Shown in pieces: positions 31,404-43,656 of a stretch of DNA of 64,000 nucleotides. The stretch's first letter is position 1. The number at the start of each line of letters is the position of its first letter. This stretch comes from Fusarium oxysporum f. sp. lycopersici 4287 (lineage: Eukaryota > Ascomycota > Sordariomycetes > Hypocreales > Nectriaceae): NCBI RefSeq assembly GCF_000149955.1, contig NC_030994.1, positions 1,032,151 through 1,096,150 of the forward strand, in the 5' to 3' direction. Below the pieces are notes generated by a model, which saw only the letters and a list, made by a program, of their open reading frames with translations, was not told where the DNA came from and searched no databases. A program made the translations under genes and the position numbers.

Positions 31404-33845
31404 TTATCCCAGGAAGGCAACCCTTAATGATCCTGCGCCCGAGAAGGCCTCTAGATCATTCAATACCCAACTCATCCGTTGCGACTCCAAGGTCTCAATA
31501 TTGTCCACGAAGAGCTTCGGTGTATCCATTGCCAGCGGTCCTTCATCAATCCCCAGCAACGAGAGTTGACTCTTTGACGTTGAAGAGGTGGGTTTGGGGG
31601 GTTCTTCCAGCATGGGCCGGTGTGAGTTTCTCGTTTTCGGAGACGCTGACATAGGGCTTCTGCTTGTGCGATGCATATCGTATACTCCTCGTCGTTGTTT
31701 ATCTTGCGATCCTGCCTGGTTGAGTTCGCTACCGTGGCCAACTTCGCCAAGCCTAAGACTTAGTGATCCATGCGTCGAGTTCTTTGCTTGTGTAAAACAC
31801 CGGTCTACCGCCTCAAGATTATCCAGGTATCTTTGAGCGCTGGGCAAGTAAGTTGCGGCTCTTCGCAATGCCTGACAAACTGTCCCAGCCTGTCCCTGTT
31901 CAAGCATACTCAAATTCTCTCCCATATGGGGACTCTCAGCCTGTTCACTTCTCAATCGATGGCTCGTATCAATCTGCGGAAAATGGTGAGCATAGACAGA
32001 CATGAACCCAGCGAGCCAGATAGAGAATATCGACAGCGAGGACAGAGGCAGCTTCTCCTTGCAGAGACCAACCAGGTCGATGATGTTACGGGATGCTTGG
32101 AAAACATCTTCTGCGCTCTCTTCCCAGAATCGATCTGGTGCAAAGTTGAGTACAGTTTGGTTGCCTATGGGAGGTCCCTGAGGCCCGCGGGATCGCAGGG
32201 GGAGAAACGGGAGATATTCCCGGTTGAGAACAATTTGACAAACTGAAGCCAGCATATGTAGAGACACATAGGTGCTGGTAGCCTGGTGGTTATCATGTCG
32301 GTAGTAGTTCTGCCGAGATAATGTGAAAGTGCCAGGTAGATCTTCGTTGAACGCATTTGTCTTCTCTTGTAACTTGTAGAAAGTCGACCTGGGGTCCCAC
32401 GGGGGATGCGTTTCTTGTAACCGGCCACCCATCGAACTGTACCTCGAAATCTCGCCCCATATTTCGACCAAATTGATAAATCGGCTCAACGTGCTATCAT
32501 CGTTGATCTGAGGCTGGCTCGATCCTCCGTATGGTTGTAATAGTCCAGTGTAGACTTCAAGAGACAGGTCATGAGCCATTTCAGAGCATGGCAACTGGAT
32601 CAACATGCTCTCGACTGCAATGCTTAGCGGTCGCTCGCTCCCGAAGCTCATCAGACGATCAAGAATGAAACAGCTATACATTGTCCGTCGACGTGTCTCT
32701 CTTATTATCGAAATCTCTGGCGACCTCTTCTCGAATCGTTTTGTGTCGGATGCCTGGTTTTCCAGTATAGCCATTCGCTGGTCATCTTGCTCTAGCCTCA
32801 TCAGCTTGGCCATGCGAATGGCTATCCCAAGATACATCCAAGCACTCGGGGCATTCTCTTGACTCCATTCGAATAATCCAAGCATCAGGAAAGACTGTAT
32901 TCTTTCAACCGTGAGAGTACCCATGACTGTCCTTAGCGGGCCCAGAGCTGTTGTGAGTGCAGTGGCAAAGAAGTCCGAGGCGTACAACGGTCCTGAATTG
33001 GTTTTGGAGGCGGAAGATCGGATATTTGTGCCATGTTGACTTGGTAAATGTGTTACATACCGTACCAGATCGGGATGAAAACGGGCTGTAAGCGTCAAGA
33101 TACCAAGCAGGATCAAGTTCAGTTCTGGTGAATAATTCTTTCCTTGGACTGATCCACTGCTCATTTTCTCCTTCAAAGATGGCAAGTGAAGAAAAGGTAA
33201 TTCTGTGGCATAGTGTAGTTTGTAAATGTTGAGCAACCGATCCCATAGTTCCGTCGTTAAAAAGGGATATGCGAGAACTTCGGCTGCGTATATGGCTGAT
33301 CTTTTGCAGCTCCATTTGGGTATATCATCTCCCTTCCTGGTTCGTTTTTTCTCCTGCTGTGGTTCTTTTTCGGGCTTCCCTGTTGGAGGGGAATCGTTTC
33401 GTTTTGGCGGAGGAGGAACTGCTTCTGGATATTGACACTGATGTCCTCCTTTAACACACGTGTCGCACGGGCTATTGCCTCCATCATTGTCACACTTGAT
33501 CTTTGATCTTCGACATCGCAGACAAGCAATGCTAGATCGAATCGGCTGTTTTATTCGTGATCCTCTCCTTCCAGCTTTCTCATCAGAGGTGGCTGGCGTG
33601 AGTCTACCCGGAGAGTTATCATCACCGGCATCAGGTCTATACTGCTCGTCATGTTGAGCATACCAGATTGACGCCGGTGACGTGCCCTCTTGGGCTGAGG
33701 ATAATTCTTCGAGCTTTCTTTTCGAAGTTATTGAAGCTTTTGGAGATGCGTTGGATTCTTTGTCACCCTCTGGGTCCGTAGGTGAGAGTATAGACTGAAT
33801 GCGGAGCTGAGAAGCTATTTTGCCGATTTTGGTGCTCTTACAGAG
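31404..33845 (-). CDS. Zn2Cys6 fungal transcription factor, N-terminal exon unresolved
   Basis: Fungal-specific nuclear regulator. An uninterrupted frame of 813 residues runs to the stop at 31404. The zinc cluster is complete: CLRCRRSKIKC then CDTCVKGGHQC (C-x2-C-x6-C-x8-C-x2-C-x6-C), encoded around 33435-33525. A basic Pro/Lys-rich linker and a fungal-specific TF domain follow, with typical motifs: LLGILTLTARFHP, YLGIAIRMAKLMRLEQD, ETRRRTMYSCFILDRLMSFG and RPLSIAVESMLIQLPC. No Met precedes the zinc cluster in this frame; an in-frame stop lies just upstream of 33845. A good acceptor (CTAAC branch, ACAG ending at 33846) suggests an upstream exon carrying the start, which I could not place with confidence. 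Target genes unknown. It lies upstream of Egt1 in the same orientation, but no link is shown. Confidence 0.82.
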   Translation of the reverse strand, partial: LCKSTKIGKIASQLRIQSILSPTDPEGDKESNASPKASITSKRKLEELSSAQEGTSPASIWYAQHDEQYRPDAGDDNSPGRLTPATSDEKAGRRGSRIKQPIRSSIACLRCRRSKIKCDNDGGNSPCDTCVKGGHQCQYPEAVPPPPKRNDSPPTGKPEKEPQQEKKRTRKGDDIPKWSCKRSAIYAAEVLAYPFLTTELWDRLLNIYKLHYATELPFLHLPSLKEKMSSGSVQGKNYSPELNLILLGILTLTARFHPDLVRYVTHLPSQHGTNIRSSASKTNSGPLYASDFFATALTTALGPLRTVMGTLTVERIQSFLMLGLFEWSQENAPSAWMYLGIAIRMAKLMRLEQDDQRMAILENQASDTKRFEKRSPEISIIRETRRRTMYSCFILDRLMSFGSERPLSIAVESMLIQLPCSEMAHDLSLEVYTGLLQPYGGSSQPQINDDSTLSRFINLVEIWGEISRYSSMGGRLQETHPPWDPRSTFYKLQEKTNAFNEDLPGTFTLSRQNYYRHDNHQATSTYVSLHMLASVCQIVLNREYLPFLPLRSRGPQGPPIGNQTVLNFAPDRFWEESAEDVFQASRNIIDLVGLCKEKLPLSSLSIFSIWLAGFMSVYAHHFPQIDTSHRLRSEQAESPHMGENLSMLEQGQAGTVCQALRRAATYLPSAQRYLDNLEAVDRCFTQAKNSTHGSLSLRLGEVGHGSELNQAGSQDKQRRGVYDMHRTSRSPMSASPKTRNSHRPMLEEPPKPTSSTSKSQLSLLGIDEGPLAMDTPKLFVDNIETLESQRMSWVLNDLEAFSGAGSLRVAFLG

Positions 33846-36397
33846 CTGTCTTTCTTGTGCAGAGTTAGATCAGAGACTTGATGACCTCTTTTTAGAAGTC
33901 AATAAAGACGGTTATTTGAGCAAAGGTCCTGAGAAGGAGGAACAATATGTCAAGAAAGCGTCAACTTTGGAGATTTCATCAATGTAAAATAACGAAGCAA
34001 GAACTGGCAAGTCGACACTTTGAATGGGCTACATTAGTACTTATGTAAAACTAAGCCCAGGGAACTACTGATCTAACAAGGATCGCAAGCTGCATATAGA
34101 AAAGGAAGACGAAATGAGATCCCCGGGCCGACTTTCATATTGTCAAGCCGACTTATGAGATCCCATCATCGGTCCACGCACCCGATTAACTAGTCCTGGC
34201 ATGGTAATATCTATGCCGGAAATGCATAAATCTGGGCAAAGTGACAAGCGAGAAGCTACTAGACAAGGTATCATGGATCCATTCCTGCTCTCACTGTTGC
34301 TGGAGATGTAGTCTGAGGGCGCCGAAACAGGACTTTTTACGGAAATATGCCCATCAAAAGGCGCCGGTTACGCTAGGAAAGCAGGGAAAACTAAATTAGT
34401 GTGTCAATTCCGAGTGTCCGTAGCCGTAAATCCGAGTTTGACATTTCTGTAGCAGAGCCTCAAGGATCGCGCAACTTTAAACGTCCAAGATGAACTTATA
34501 AGTGACGACAGACACATTGACAGTTCAAATTGCTTTGACTCGTCAGTTTGTTAGCGGAGTTGAGTTCCTCATTGTGTTCCTCATAGCTGACTTGCGTGTT
34601 CTTGCGCAACTCTTCCGGCATATGTCGTTGGAATTGCTCAGGAACAAGATTTATCCAACGAAGAACAACTTTTTGGGCCAAGTCGCCACTGGGGTCCTTG
34701 GAGGTTTAGGTACGCCGATGTGGGAACTATATGGGGTTGAAGATATGGAGAATATATCGCTACGTAATGATGGGGTAAAACAACATGATAAAAGAGACAG
34801 TCGCCGCCGGCCGTCTTCTTAGCCTCAGTGGGGGTCTCGATGTTGAATTGAAGTGGATGAGCCTCAATTCTCCGTTGATAGTTCCCAGATGCCGCTACAA
34901 TACCTTACAGGTCGATGCATATTTGAGATCAACTATCGACCCGTATAGTTATATATCTACCAGGTCAGCCGTGGTAGTTTATCAGAGCTGGAAATATAAC
35001 GATATAGAATGAATGTAGAAGGGCAAATGGAAGTACATCCGATATGAGTGCTGGATCGGATTAGCCTCCGTAGCTTCTTCGGCCGAGTCATAGCGTGATG
35101 ACCGTAACTGGCAACTGAAATGAGAGCAGCAATGTATTACCAATGTATATCCAACTACAAGACGCTCCAGACTTTTAAATCTGGCTTTGGGTATCCATAC
35201 GGAACCCCATCATCAAAAGACATTGAAGGCTGAAAAGTCGGGAACAAGTCTATGGGGTTATGGGGACGGGAGACAAATTCGAGCTGTGGGCACGGAGGCG
35301 GACACGGGACGTTGAAGAAGGTCAAAAGAGAACAGCTTTGATCCCAGGCGATAAAAATGCTTACACACGTCAAAGGTTGTTTTAGGGAAAAGCTAGCAGA
35401 CTCTTTGATAAGTGACCTGGTATTTTTCGCAACCTGCTTCAATCACCTTTAAGCCAGATAGACTGATTACCTAACACATCTTCTATCAAAGAGATCCATG
35501 GATGTTGCCTCTCAAAGTCAAAAACAAACTCGGTTCATCATAATCCCGAAATGCGCCTCGATATTCGCGTGGGCAATTTTTATGTTGGACGGCAAAATGC
35601 TGCCTCCCAAAGAGCTCCTGAATGTCACTGCCAATTGCCGACTGCCATCAAGATCCATGCCCCGTTACAACGCCAAGATGGACTAAACTCCAAGAGAGTC
35701 TGGACCCTCTGAAGCAAAAGCCAGGGACTTTAAGCTTAAGTGCTTCGCCCATGTGCACACGCAATCAACCTCTAAATTGTCTTTTGATCCCATCATGAGA
35801 CGACAGTGTTTACCCCAACAAAGAAAATATTCTCTTTCATGTGTCTACTCCCCAGACTCAAAACTGACTCAGAATGGCCAGACCTAGAACAATGTCACTC
35901 CCCAGTGAGTGGCGATACCGCGATGCCAGGATCATTTGCTCCCCCCAACCAATGAATGACGTCGATCGCCTCAAGAGGCCTCACAGCTCGTCAATAGAGC
36001 TTCTCACCGCACGAATTTAAGCGCCGACAGACGCCCACCCTCTTTGATGAGGATACGCTAGATCACACAGCTCTTCAAATCAAGCTCCTGCAACAGCCGC
36101 CCAAGTTATAGCTCTGTCGCATTGCATTGACGCGCATCGCGCTTGTCTTGAATTGTGTTTCTTGCTGGTGGATCGAATGATGCTGCTGTTGTCATAAGCT
36201 GCTAAACATAAACCTGAACCTGAACCCGACCCCTCCATCACATAACGTCTTGCGACCTTCCAAGTTCCAGGATTTCAACAACTCTCCCCTTTTCTTGTCT
36301 TCTACTCGTTGTCCTAAACTTGTTCTTCTTTTTGCATTGCATAATACCAAGATTGTATCTTTTTTCCATTTCATACCAAGACCAGGTAATCGCAAAC
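33846..36397. other. Divergent intergenic region
   Basis: Between the Zn2Cys6 gene (-) and the senescence-domain gene (+). It should contain the missing first exon of the former. A pyrimidine-rich leader precedes 36398. No other supported feature. Confidence 0.5.
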
Positions 36398-38056
36398 ATG
36401 TCTTCTGGACATAATGTAAGTCCGAGAATACACCTCAGGCGCATCATGGCATGCCCATGACGTTCTCCCTTTGCCGCCACTCATGATACTGACAAAATCT
36501 CGAATAGGATCCGAAGCTCCTCTACGCTGTAGAGGGCATCAACGCCTATCACATTACCAATGGCAAAGAGCAGTCCCTCACTCCCTCAGGACCTCAGACC
36601 CTGTCCCTCCTCATGGTCCCGACCTCATCTGGCTTTGTCGAACCTTCAGGCAGCGGCTCTGATGGCGAGGAGGACTTCTACCTGCACCTTCACCTGCCTC
36701 CTGAGCTCGACCTTCCTCTTCCCGCTACGACCCAGATCTACCACCAACCACCTACGAGCTATTTGATTCCTCGCTGGGATCTCGGCCCCGATAGCGGCGC
36801 TTTCACCAGGATCGAATTCCCTCCCACCAACTCCAGGCCGGGTGTTCAGGAAGATGTCGATACTTTCGAGACCATCCTCGCCCAGTGCACTGCTTTCCTT
36901 GAACGAGCAGCTCCTCCTCAGCCTCCAAGACCCTCCGAGAAGGCCCAAGCTAAGGCGCGCGAAGCAGCTGGCGAGCAACTCCCCGCTTACAACCCGGCTG
37001 ACTATAACCCCGGAGAAGGTTATGTCCAGGGCAGCCATAGCTCACATACTGGAGGCAGGATTGTTCTTATCGATGAGGAAGACGGCAGCGTCCTTGGTGA
37101 GTTGACCGATAGCTATCAAGTGGTGGAAGACAGCAAAATCAAACCCGGTTCCAAAGGTATGGACTGCAAAATTGATACTCATGCTTTAGGTTGCTGACAT
37201 TAGCGCAGAACCTGTCGAGATTGCTCTTCCTACCGATGGTGGCCAGAACATTTCTGTGCAGCCTGTGTCGCAGCCATGGGCTGAGATGGACATGCACCCT
37301 GCCTATAAAAAGTCAACCATTGTGAATAGTGCAAGCAAGGCATCTCGCCTTATCGTCACAACTTCCGATGTTGTCTCTAGAACCCTTCAGAGCCAAGCCG
37401 ATAACTTCACCAAGAACACAAAGCCTCTCGCCAAGCCTGTGACATTTGCACCTACAACGCATGCGCATATTCGCCGGATCAACAACTTCTCTAACAAAGC
37501 AGCCACATTTTCGGCAACCACTGTGGGCACTATCGGCAACATGGCACAGAACCTGGGTGCAACTGTCACTCGTCGCAAAGATGGTAGAGCCAGAGGTTAT
37601 GACAAGGACGGTAATGCGATCGATACCTACAAACCAGGTGTTCTGAACAAGAGCTTGATGGCCTTCAATACTGTCGTTGACGGTATTGAGCAAGCCGGTC
37701 GCAATCTACTCACCGGTACATCATCCAGCGTGACAACTGTTGTCGGCCACCGCTGGGGTGAGGAGGCTGGTGAGTTGTCGCGCAATCTTGGCGGCGGTGT
37801 TAAGAACGTGGGACTTGTCTACATTGATGTGACAGGTGTATCTCGACGTGCCATCCTCAAGAGTGTTGCTAAGGGCATGGTAGTTGGCAAGGTCAAGGGT
37901 GGTGGTGAGATCATCGTGGGAGGTACTGATAACAAGCCTAACTTCGAGACAAGAGAGGGCAATGGTCAGGGCTCACACAGCACATATGGTGATAATGTGA
38001 GTGTCGCCAGTGGATATGACCCCAATGGCAAGAAGCCTGCCAAGGGACATTACTGA
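36398..38056 (+). CDS. Senescence/spartin-type domain protein
   Basis: Protein of 504 residues from exons 36398-36415 (only six codons, MSSGHN), 36508-37156 and 37209-38056; both introns have GTAAGT or GTATGG donors and phases agree. The N-terminal half begins DPKLLYAVEGINAYHITNG and includes LIPRWDLGPDSGAFTRIEFP. The C-terminal half is the senescence domain: SRLIVTTSDVVSRTLQSQA, a long small-residue helix region (SNKAATFSATTVGTIGNMAQ), SLMAFNTVVDGIEQAGRNLL, GHRWGEEAGELSRNLGGGVK and YIDVTGVSRRAILKSVAKGM. Related plant and animal proteins (ERD7, spartin) bind lipids, lipid droplets or mitochondria; the fungal role is less clear. No classical membrane helix. Intact. Confidence 0.88.
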
Positions 38057-38708
38057 GGGGTGACGATATCGGAATAGCGAAGACTTGTGACTTGATTTGG
38101 TGTGGTCTATTTGAACATTTTGCTGGGCGGTAATGCGGATCAATCATTTGTTTAGTTCTGAAAAGCTGTAAGATTTGAGTAGAAACCTTTCAATTGAGCT
38201 GTGGCGAATAGTGTTAAACATGAGGTTTGAACACTGGTGTAAGTGAGTCGGCAGCACAGTATGAACTATCAAGTTCACGGTAGATCGCGGGGCAGCTACG
38301 ACCTTCGCGTCGCGCTCTCTGGAGCTTCACCTCGAATTCGATAAAATATTGATTTCTTCTCATCAATGTCGCGCTATGTTAAAGCCTAAAGAGCTCAATA
38401 GTCACAATAAACGAGAAGCCTTTCCGTCTGAGCTTGGATTTGGCTGAACGCCCGCGATTGGTTGTCAAGGCTCAAATTTGGAGCTTTGGATAAATCTTCA
38501 AGATCAACATCATCAACAATACATACCAGACGCACGACTGCTTGGTTCATGTGCCGCTTTGAGCTTCTTGGTATTATTATAATTACCTTACGTGATATCG
38601 GGAATTCTATGAGGTTAAGAAAGGCTCAGGATCGGTACGTTTCCTACCATTATCGTCCTATAAAGCATCACCGCTAATTATACCAAGCTCCGAACCAGAA
38701 CCACAGTC
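38057..38708. other. Intergenic, tandem genes
   Basis: 3' flank of the senescence-domain gene and promoter of the gamma-tubulin complex gene. Nothing else is seen. Confidence 0.6.
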
Positions 38709-41106
38709 ATGCTCCACGAAATCCTACTCTCCCTCTCGGGACATCCCTCCCCCCTCCTACGAACCGATGCGACTCAGCCTCATGCCATCTCCGGCGTATC
38801 ACCAGCCGAGCGCCAACTCCTCGCCTCAGCCGCCCACCTCAGCGACGTCCACATCAAACTCATCAGCTACACGGCCCAAGTAGCGAACTCGCACCCCTCG
38901 ACCATCTGCCGAGCCGTCGCAACAGCCATAGACTCCATACATCTAGCAGCCTTCCAGCGCAAAGTTCTCGATGTCGAGGCGAGCATATTACAAGATGACC
39001 CGGATCTTGTGGGAGCTTATAATATTGTGCCGTTGACGGCGGTGATAGGCGAGTTTAAGGACTGGACTAGGAGGATGGAGTGGCTTTGGGAGATGGTGCA
39101 GTTTATACTGGCGAAGAATAAGAAGGGGGAGACATGCCACGGTGCTCAGCTCATGGATCGTCTACGACTTGAGCTGCAGAGTGGGTATAGGGATGTTCAA
39201 GAGACGGCTATGAGTCTTGTTACAGTGGCAGAAACAGCATGGCTGAAACAGGTTTCTGCTTGGATATTATACGGAAGACTTCCGAGCTTTGGAGGTGACG
39301 ATTTCTTCGTCCAGAAGGTCGAAGAATCCGAAGAGGTAGGTCTTGTTTGGCGCCTTTGCAAAACATTGCTAACGGAAGCAGGAGTATATATCACGGTCCA
39401 GTCTATTGCCAGCATTCGTGACACCAGCTACAGCTTCATCCATGCTCTTCATTGGAAAATCTTTAAATCACATCCGAGTCAAGAGCAGCGTTGACTCAGG
39501 CCTTCGTGGCCTAGATCACCTATCATCAAAGCTTCAAGAATTATCCAGCCTCTCCTTCCCACTAAAAAGCACCAGCTTCTCGAGAGCCATCATCGCAGTC
39601 CGGATATCTCTATCCGAAAACACGCTTCAAAAACTCCTCCCGCTAGCCAAGGTGACGGAAATGCTACAATTATTGCGAGATTTCTTCCTCCTCGGTCGTG
39701 GTGAATTTGCAATGCAGTTGACCCACGAGGCAGATGAAAAAATACGCAGTCGTTGGAGGCGAGCAGATAACTTGGCTTACGAAAAGGGTGACGGCCTAAA
39801 GAACGTGACGGTCAAAGAGGGTGAAGTTGCGGCGGTTCTCGCAAGGACATGGGCTGTTCTAGCATCTATGCAGGGTCAACATGCCGAGGAAGATGAACAA
39901 CTTGAGCTTGCTCGGGACCTTTTACGACTGAATCTCACCAAGAGTAAGGCGACTACGAATTTTGGCTCAGGTTCAGGTCTCAGCCGTGATGCTGCAAGCC
40001 TCTTATCCGAGTCGCCTTTTCGCAACCTCCTTTTCTCTGTCCCGTCTTTGCTGTCCATCCAGATTCCTCCACCACTGGATATGGTACTGTCACCATCAGA
40101 CATACAGATATACTCTTGTATCAACGCTTATCTACTATCAATGCGCAGAGCGCACATCCGACTTACGGATCTCTGGAAGATTACATCCTTGAGACGTCAA
40201 TATCCAACCGCAAAAGGTGACCGGGAACACATTATCCTTCTCCGAAAGCGATGGACGTCTCGGTCGTCTTCAATGCGTAGCTCTTGGACAACTGCAAGTG
40301 CTGCCATATTCTTCCTAGCAGAAACAGAAGCATATCTCCAGACTGAGATTGTTGCTGGGCTATGGGAGGGCTTCCATGAGTGGCTGACAGCCAATGACCC
40401 CAAGCATGGGCAGTCTAGAGCACCAACACCAACCAAATTACAAGATGAATCAGGGGGTGCTGATACAGATGAGGAAGAGTATGATGACTTATGGCTAGGC
40501 AATGAAAATGACAAGCCTACAGCTCAAGATGATACTCCCAAAGCACGAGATTCAACGCCTCCCCAAGACCCTCAGACTCTTTCAACAGCTCATCGCCTAT
40601 ACCTTCGTACTCTCATTCATCGTCTGCTTCTCACTCAGCCAACATTTACTCAACCTCTATATAACCTCCTCATCCACATTGATCACCTCGTCGCCCATCT
40701 ACATCGTCTTCACGCTATCTATACGTCTATAGACCTCGAGACAGATGCCGGCGTAGTCGATGCCTTTGTCGATCTTGAGTCCGAAGAGCGTGACGTTAAG
40801 CGCCGTCTTCACGACATCGAGTCCAGTGTCCGCTCTGGCATCGAAGATGTCGTCGCCGCCCTTCGCGCTCTTGAATCTGACCCCATCTTCACAGCCGAAT
40901 GGGAGGGCGACACAGCTCCCGCCACTGCAACTGAGGAAGACGAAGACGATCAGCGAGACGGCAGAGCCCGGGACACAGACGATGCAGAGGAACGAGGTGG
41001 CTTCACAGCTGCACGGGTTGGTGGCATCAATCGTCTGCTCATGAAGCTCGACTTTGGCACATGGTTCGGCAGAGCAGACGGCCACGATGATGTCGAGCAG
41101 CTGTAA
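38709..41106 (+). CDS. Gamma-tubulin complex component 4 (GCP4 / Spc97-Spc98 family)
   Basis: Part of the gamma-tubulin ring complex that nucleates microtubules at spindle pole bodies (family knowledge). The 783 residues come from exons 38709-39335 and 39382-41106, with a 46-base intron at phase 0. The start MLHEILLSLSGHPSPLL is the classic family N-terminus. GCP_N motifs: LISYTAQVANSHPSTICRAV, LVGAYNIVPLTAVIGEFKDW, QETAMSLVTVAETAWLKQVS, ILYGRLPSFGGDDFFVQK and SRSSLLPAFVTPATASSMLF, then IGKSLNHIRV. The GCP_C part includes LRDFFLLGRGEFAMQLTHEA and SCINAYLLSMRRAHIRLTDL. An acidic linker lies near residues 570-600. Size and motif order fit GCP4 better than GCP2 or GCP3, which are larger. Confidence 0.92.
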
Positions 41107-42049
41107 CTCGACCGCTTCTGGCGTCTCTACAATTATCGCGTGGGATAGGATAACGAGCTGGTCAGACTTACATGGACGTCAATGGCAGACTTTCTCATGC
41201 CAAGGCACGTCTGCAGAAATGAAAAAGAGACGGACGTTTCCCCCGCATCTGTGGCGTTACGGATGGCACGATTCCCACGTCCCCCGATGCATCTCGAGCT
41301 GGCTTGACAGGGGTTGCAGATGGGGGTGGATGAGGGTTTTTCTTCCCTCTATCTCACCCAATTGAGTGGATGGAGGAGACTAAGCATTGAGTTATACCAA
41401 TGGACCAAGTAGACATGCAGCTGCAAGAAAAATTTGCGCAATATCACCAAGAACTCTGTCAATTTCGCCTTCGTGTCAGGTCATTATTGTATCTCTTCCC
41501 AATTGCGCAGCTTTAGCCTGATCATAGCGTAAACTGGTTTTGTATGTGTCTCGTACAATCCAATAATTCTGTAGTGATTCAATTCTCTCCAAGCCATGCC
41601 CATTTTCATATCTGGGGGTAAGAGGCGTAGTCCAATCCGGGGTAAACAAAGACACCGGTTAATACCAAGCCAGGCCAGATCATCAATCCTAAGCTGGGCT
41701 TTCCCATTTCTCATAGCCCTATCCAAAAACTCCCAAGCGCCTCGCATGCTGTAATCGTGGGGATGATGTTTCTTATCCCGCAAATGCCCGCCCAAAAACC
41801 TCACAGCCCAACCAGTCTGGTGGGTGAGTACAGTAGATAACAAAACAAGAAAAAGTCCAAATATGTACATGTCCGTCTGTTCGTGACGGGATAAAAGGTA
41901 TGTTAAAACAAGAAAAGTAGAAGTATGAAAGTCGTGGTCTTATACCAACATATAGTATCCATTCTGAAATAGAACTAATGACGATTCCATAGAGGTTCGT
42001 ATAGGGAATATCAGGTGTGTTCGATATTATTTCCGATGTCGCTTAGCCT
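41107..42049. other. Intergenic, convergent
   Basis: 3' flanks of the GCP4 gene (+) and the acidic unknown gene (-). No convincing feature. Confidence 0.6.
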
Positions 42050-43656
42050 TTAATACGCAGCGACGGGCTTGCGTCCAAATCTTAATGCGCCATGGCTTGA
42101 AGAGTGTTCTTCAGAGTGGCGTCGCTGGAAGAAGCTGTGCATAAACGAGCGAGGGTTTGCGTGGTTGACATCGCCAGTGTCCCTGCGGATAGCTCGGTGT
42201 GAGGGTTTCTTGGCTTGCCATCGCTCCTTAATGCAGTCGTCGACCAGGGAAATAAGGCCGGTGGCGATGATGACACTAAAAGCTCTGTTAGTTTAAATTA
42301 CGATCAAGGAGTTTCGTCATGAACTTACTCAGCCACGTCGGTAATGGCATCGATGATGCTACTGTCACTAATCCAGATGTAGCAAGGGGTAACCCAAGCT
42401 CCAGCCATCTCATCGTCCAGAATCTGGTTGGGACTTCGCATCTCAGGAACGATATGAGCGACGGGTGCACCATGTCCATCTCGGACGAGGTGGAATGAGA
42501 CAACATTGAGGTTCTTGTCAATTACACGCTTCCAGGCGTATGTGTGACCCCACCACTCAAACTCGTATCGCTTGTTGGTGCGTCCACCTCGTCGTGCAAT
42601 ATCTACGCGAGCATAGTTGCTGAACTCGAGCTTGATTCGGTTTGTAGGTACCATTCGTGCCTTGGGTTTAGGCGTTGGTGAGTCTGATTTCTCCGTGTGA
42701 TGCGAACCGGACCATACGGAGGCGTTATCAGAAGTTGTAGAAGCGTTGGTACCATTGCCGAACTTGAAGATTGAAGAGTTGCTAGAGGTCGGTCGGTGAA
42801 ATGGGGTAGCCATCGTCCGCATAGCGGAGCTCATTGACCTTTGGAGGGCAGGTCGTGCTGCAGCGACAGTACTGGTCGGCGCTGGAGCATATGCACGCTT
42901 AGAGTTGCAAACCTCTCGACCAGAGTCGCGGCAGTAACGGCGAAGAGAAAATTCTCGGCGAGCCAGATCGTGCATGCGCAGGTGGAAGAGCTGGACCGCA
43001 AGCGTGCGTCGTGTATGTCCAAAAGGAACAACGGTATCGACACGGAGATTCATGTTGCCGTCCGAAGTACAATCGTCATGGCGTACGGCAAGTCGGTCCA
43101 GTGAAGGGAATAGACGGCCAAAGTCTTGGGGCGTAGATGGTCGACAGGGGCGTTCGTTAGAGGTTCCGCGATAAGGAGGCAACACTGGAGGGATATGAAG
43201 CGACTCAGGGTCAGATAGAATGTAGTCTTTGTCGGCGTCTTCCTGGTCATCCTCTCTGTCGTCATCGTCATCGTCTTCATCGCCGCTTTCCTCTTCCTCT
43301 TCTTCTTCTTCCTCCTCATCCTCAGTTTCAAATTCTACCTCTTCGCCGCCGACTGGCAAATCTCGACACAAAGGTGCCATTTCAGATAGGACCGAGTCGT
43401 ATGTGGCGATAGAGGAAGAGGTAGTATCGAATCTGCGCTCAATGGTTGTTGACTTCATAGCTGTTGTAGGTCTGTTCCCTTGAGCAACATCAAGGCATTT
43501 ATTATTAGATCCGGAAGCCGAGTGGAAAGAGGTAGGGGCCGTTGATTGAGAAACTTCTGAGAAGTAGGAGTCGCGGCGTGAATCAGAATCGGAGGGGGCT
43601 GGAGATGTAGTGATGACAACTTTCCGTTGTCGCCGTAATGATGGTTCAGGTGTCAT
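42050..43656 (-). CDS. Unrecognised protein with acidic tract and conserved-looking C-terminal domain
   Basis: Protein of 517 residues from exons 43656-42329 and 42275-42050 (53-base intron, phase 2, GTAAGT donor). The N-terminus is Ser/Thr-rich and disordered; a strongly acidic stretch (residues about 105-150, mostly Glu then Asp) follows. The C-terminal part looks globular: RIKLEFSNYARVDIARRGGR, YEFEWWGHTYAWKRVIDK, VSFHLVRDGHGAPVAHIVPE, WVTPCYIWISDSSIIDAITD and VIIATGLISLVDDCIKERW. That beta-rich pattern with a hydrophobic terminal helix is reminiscent of tubby-like/LURP-one or scramblase folds (weak inference). The protein ends GALRFGRKPVAAY. No signal peptide. I do not recognise the family with confidence. 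Confidence 0.78.
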
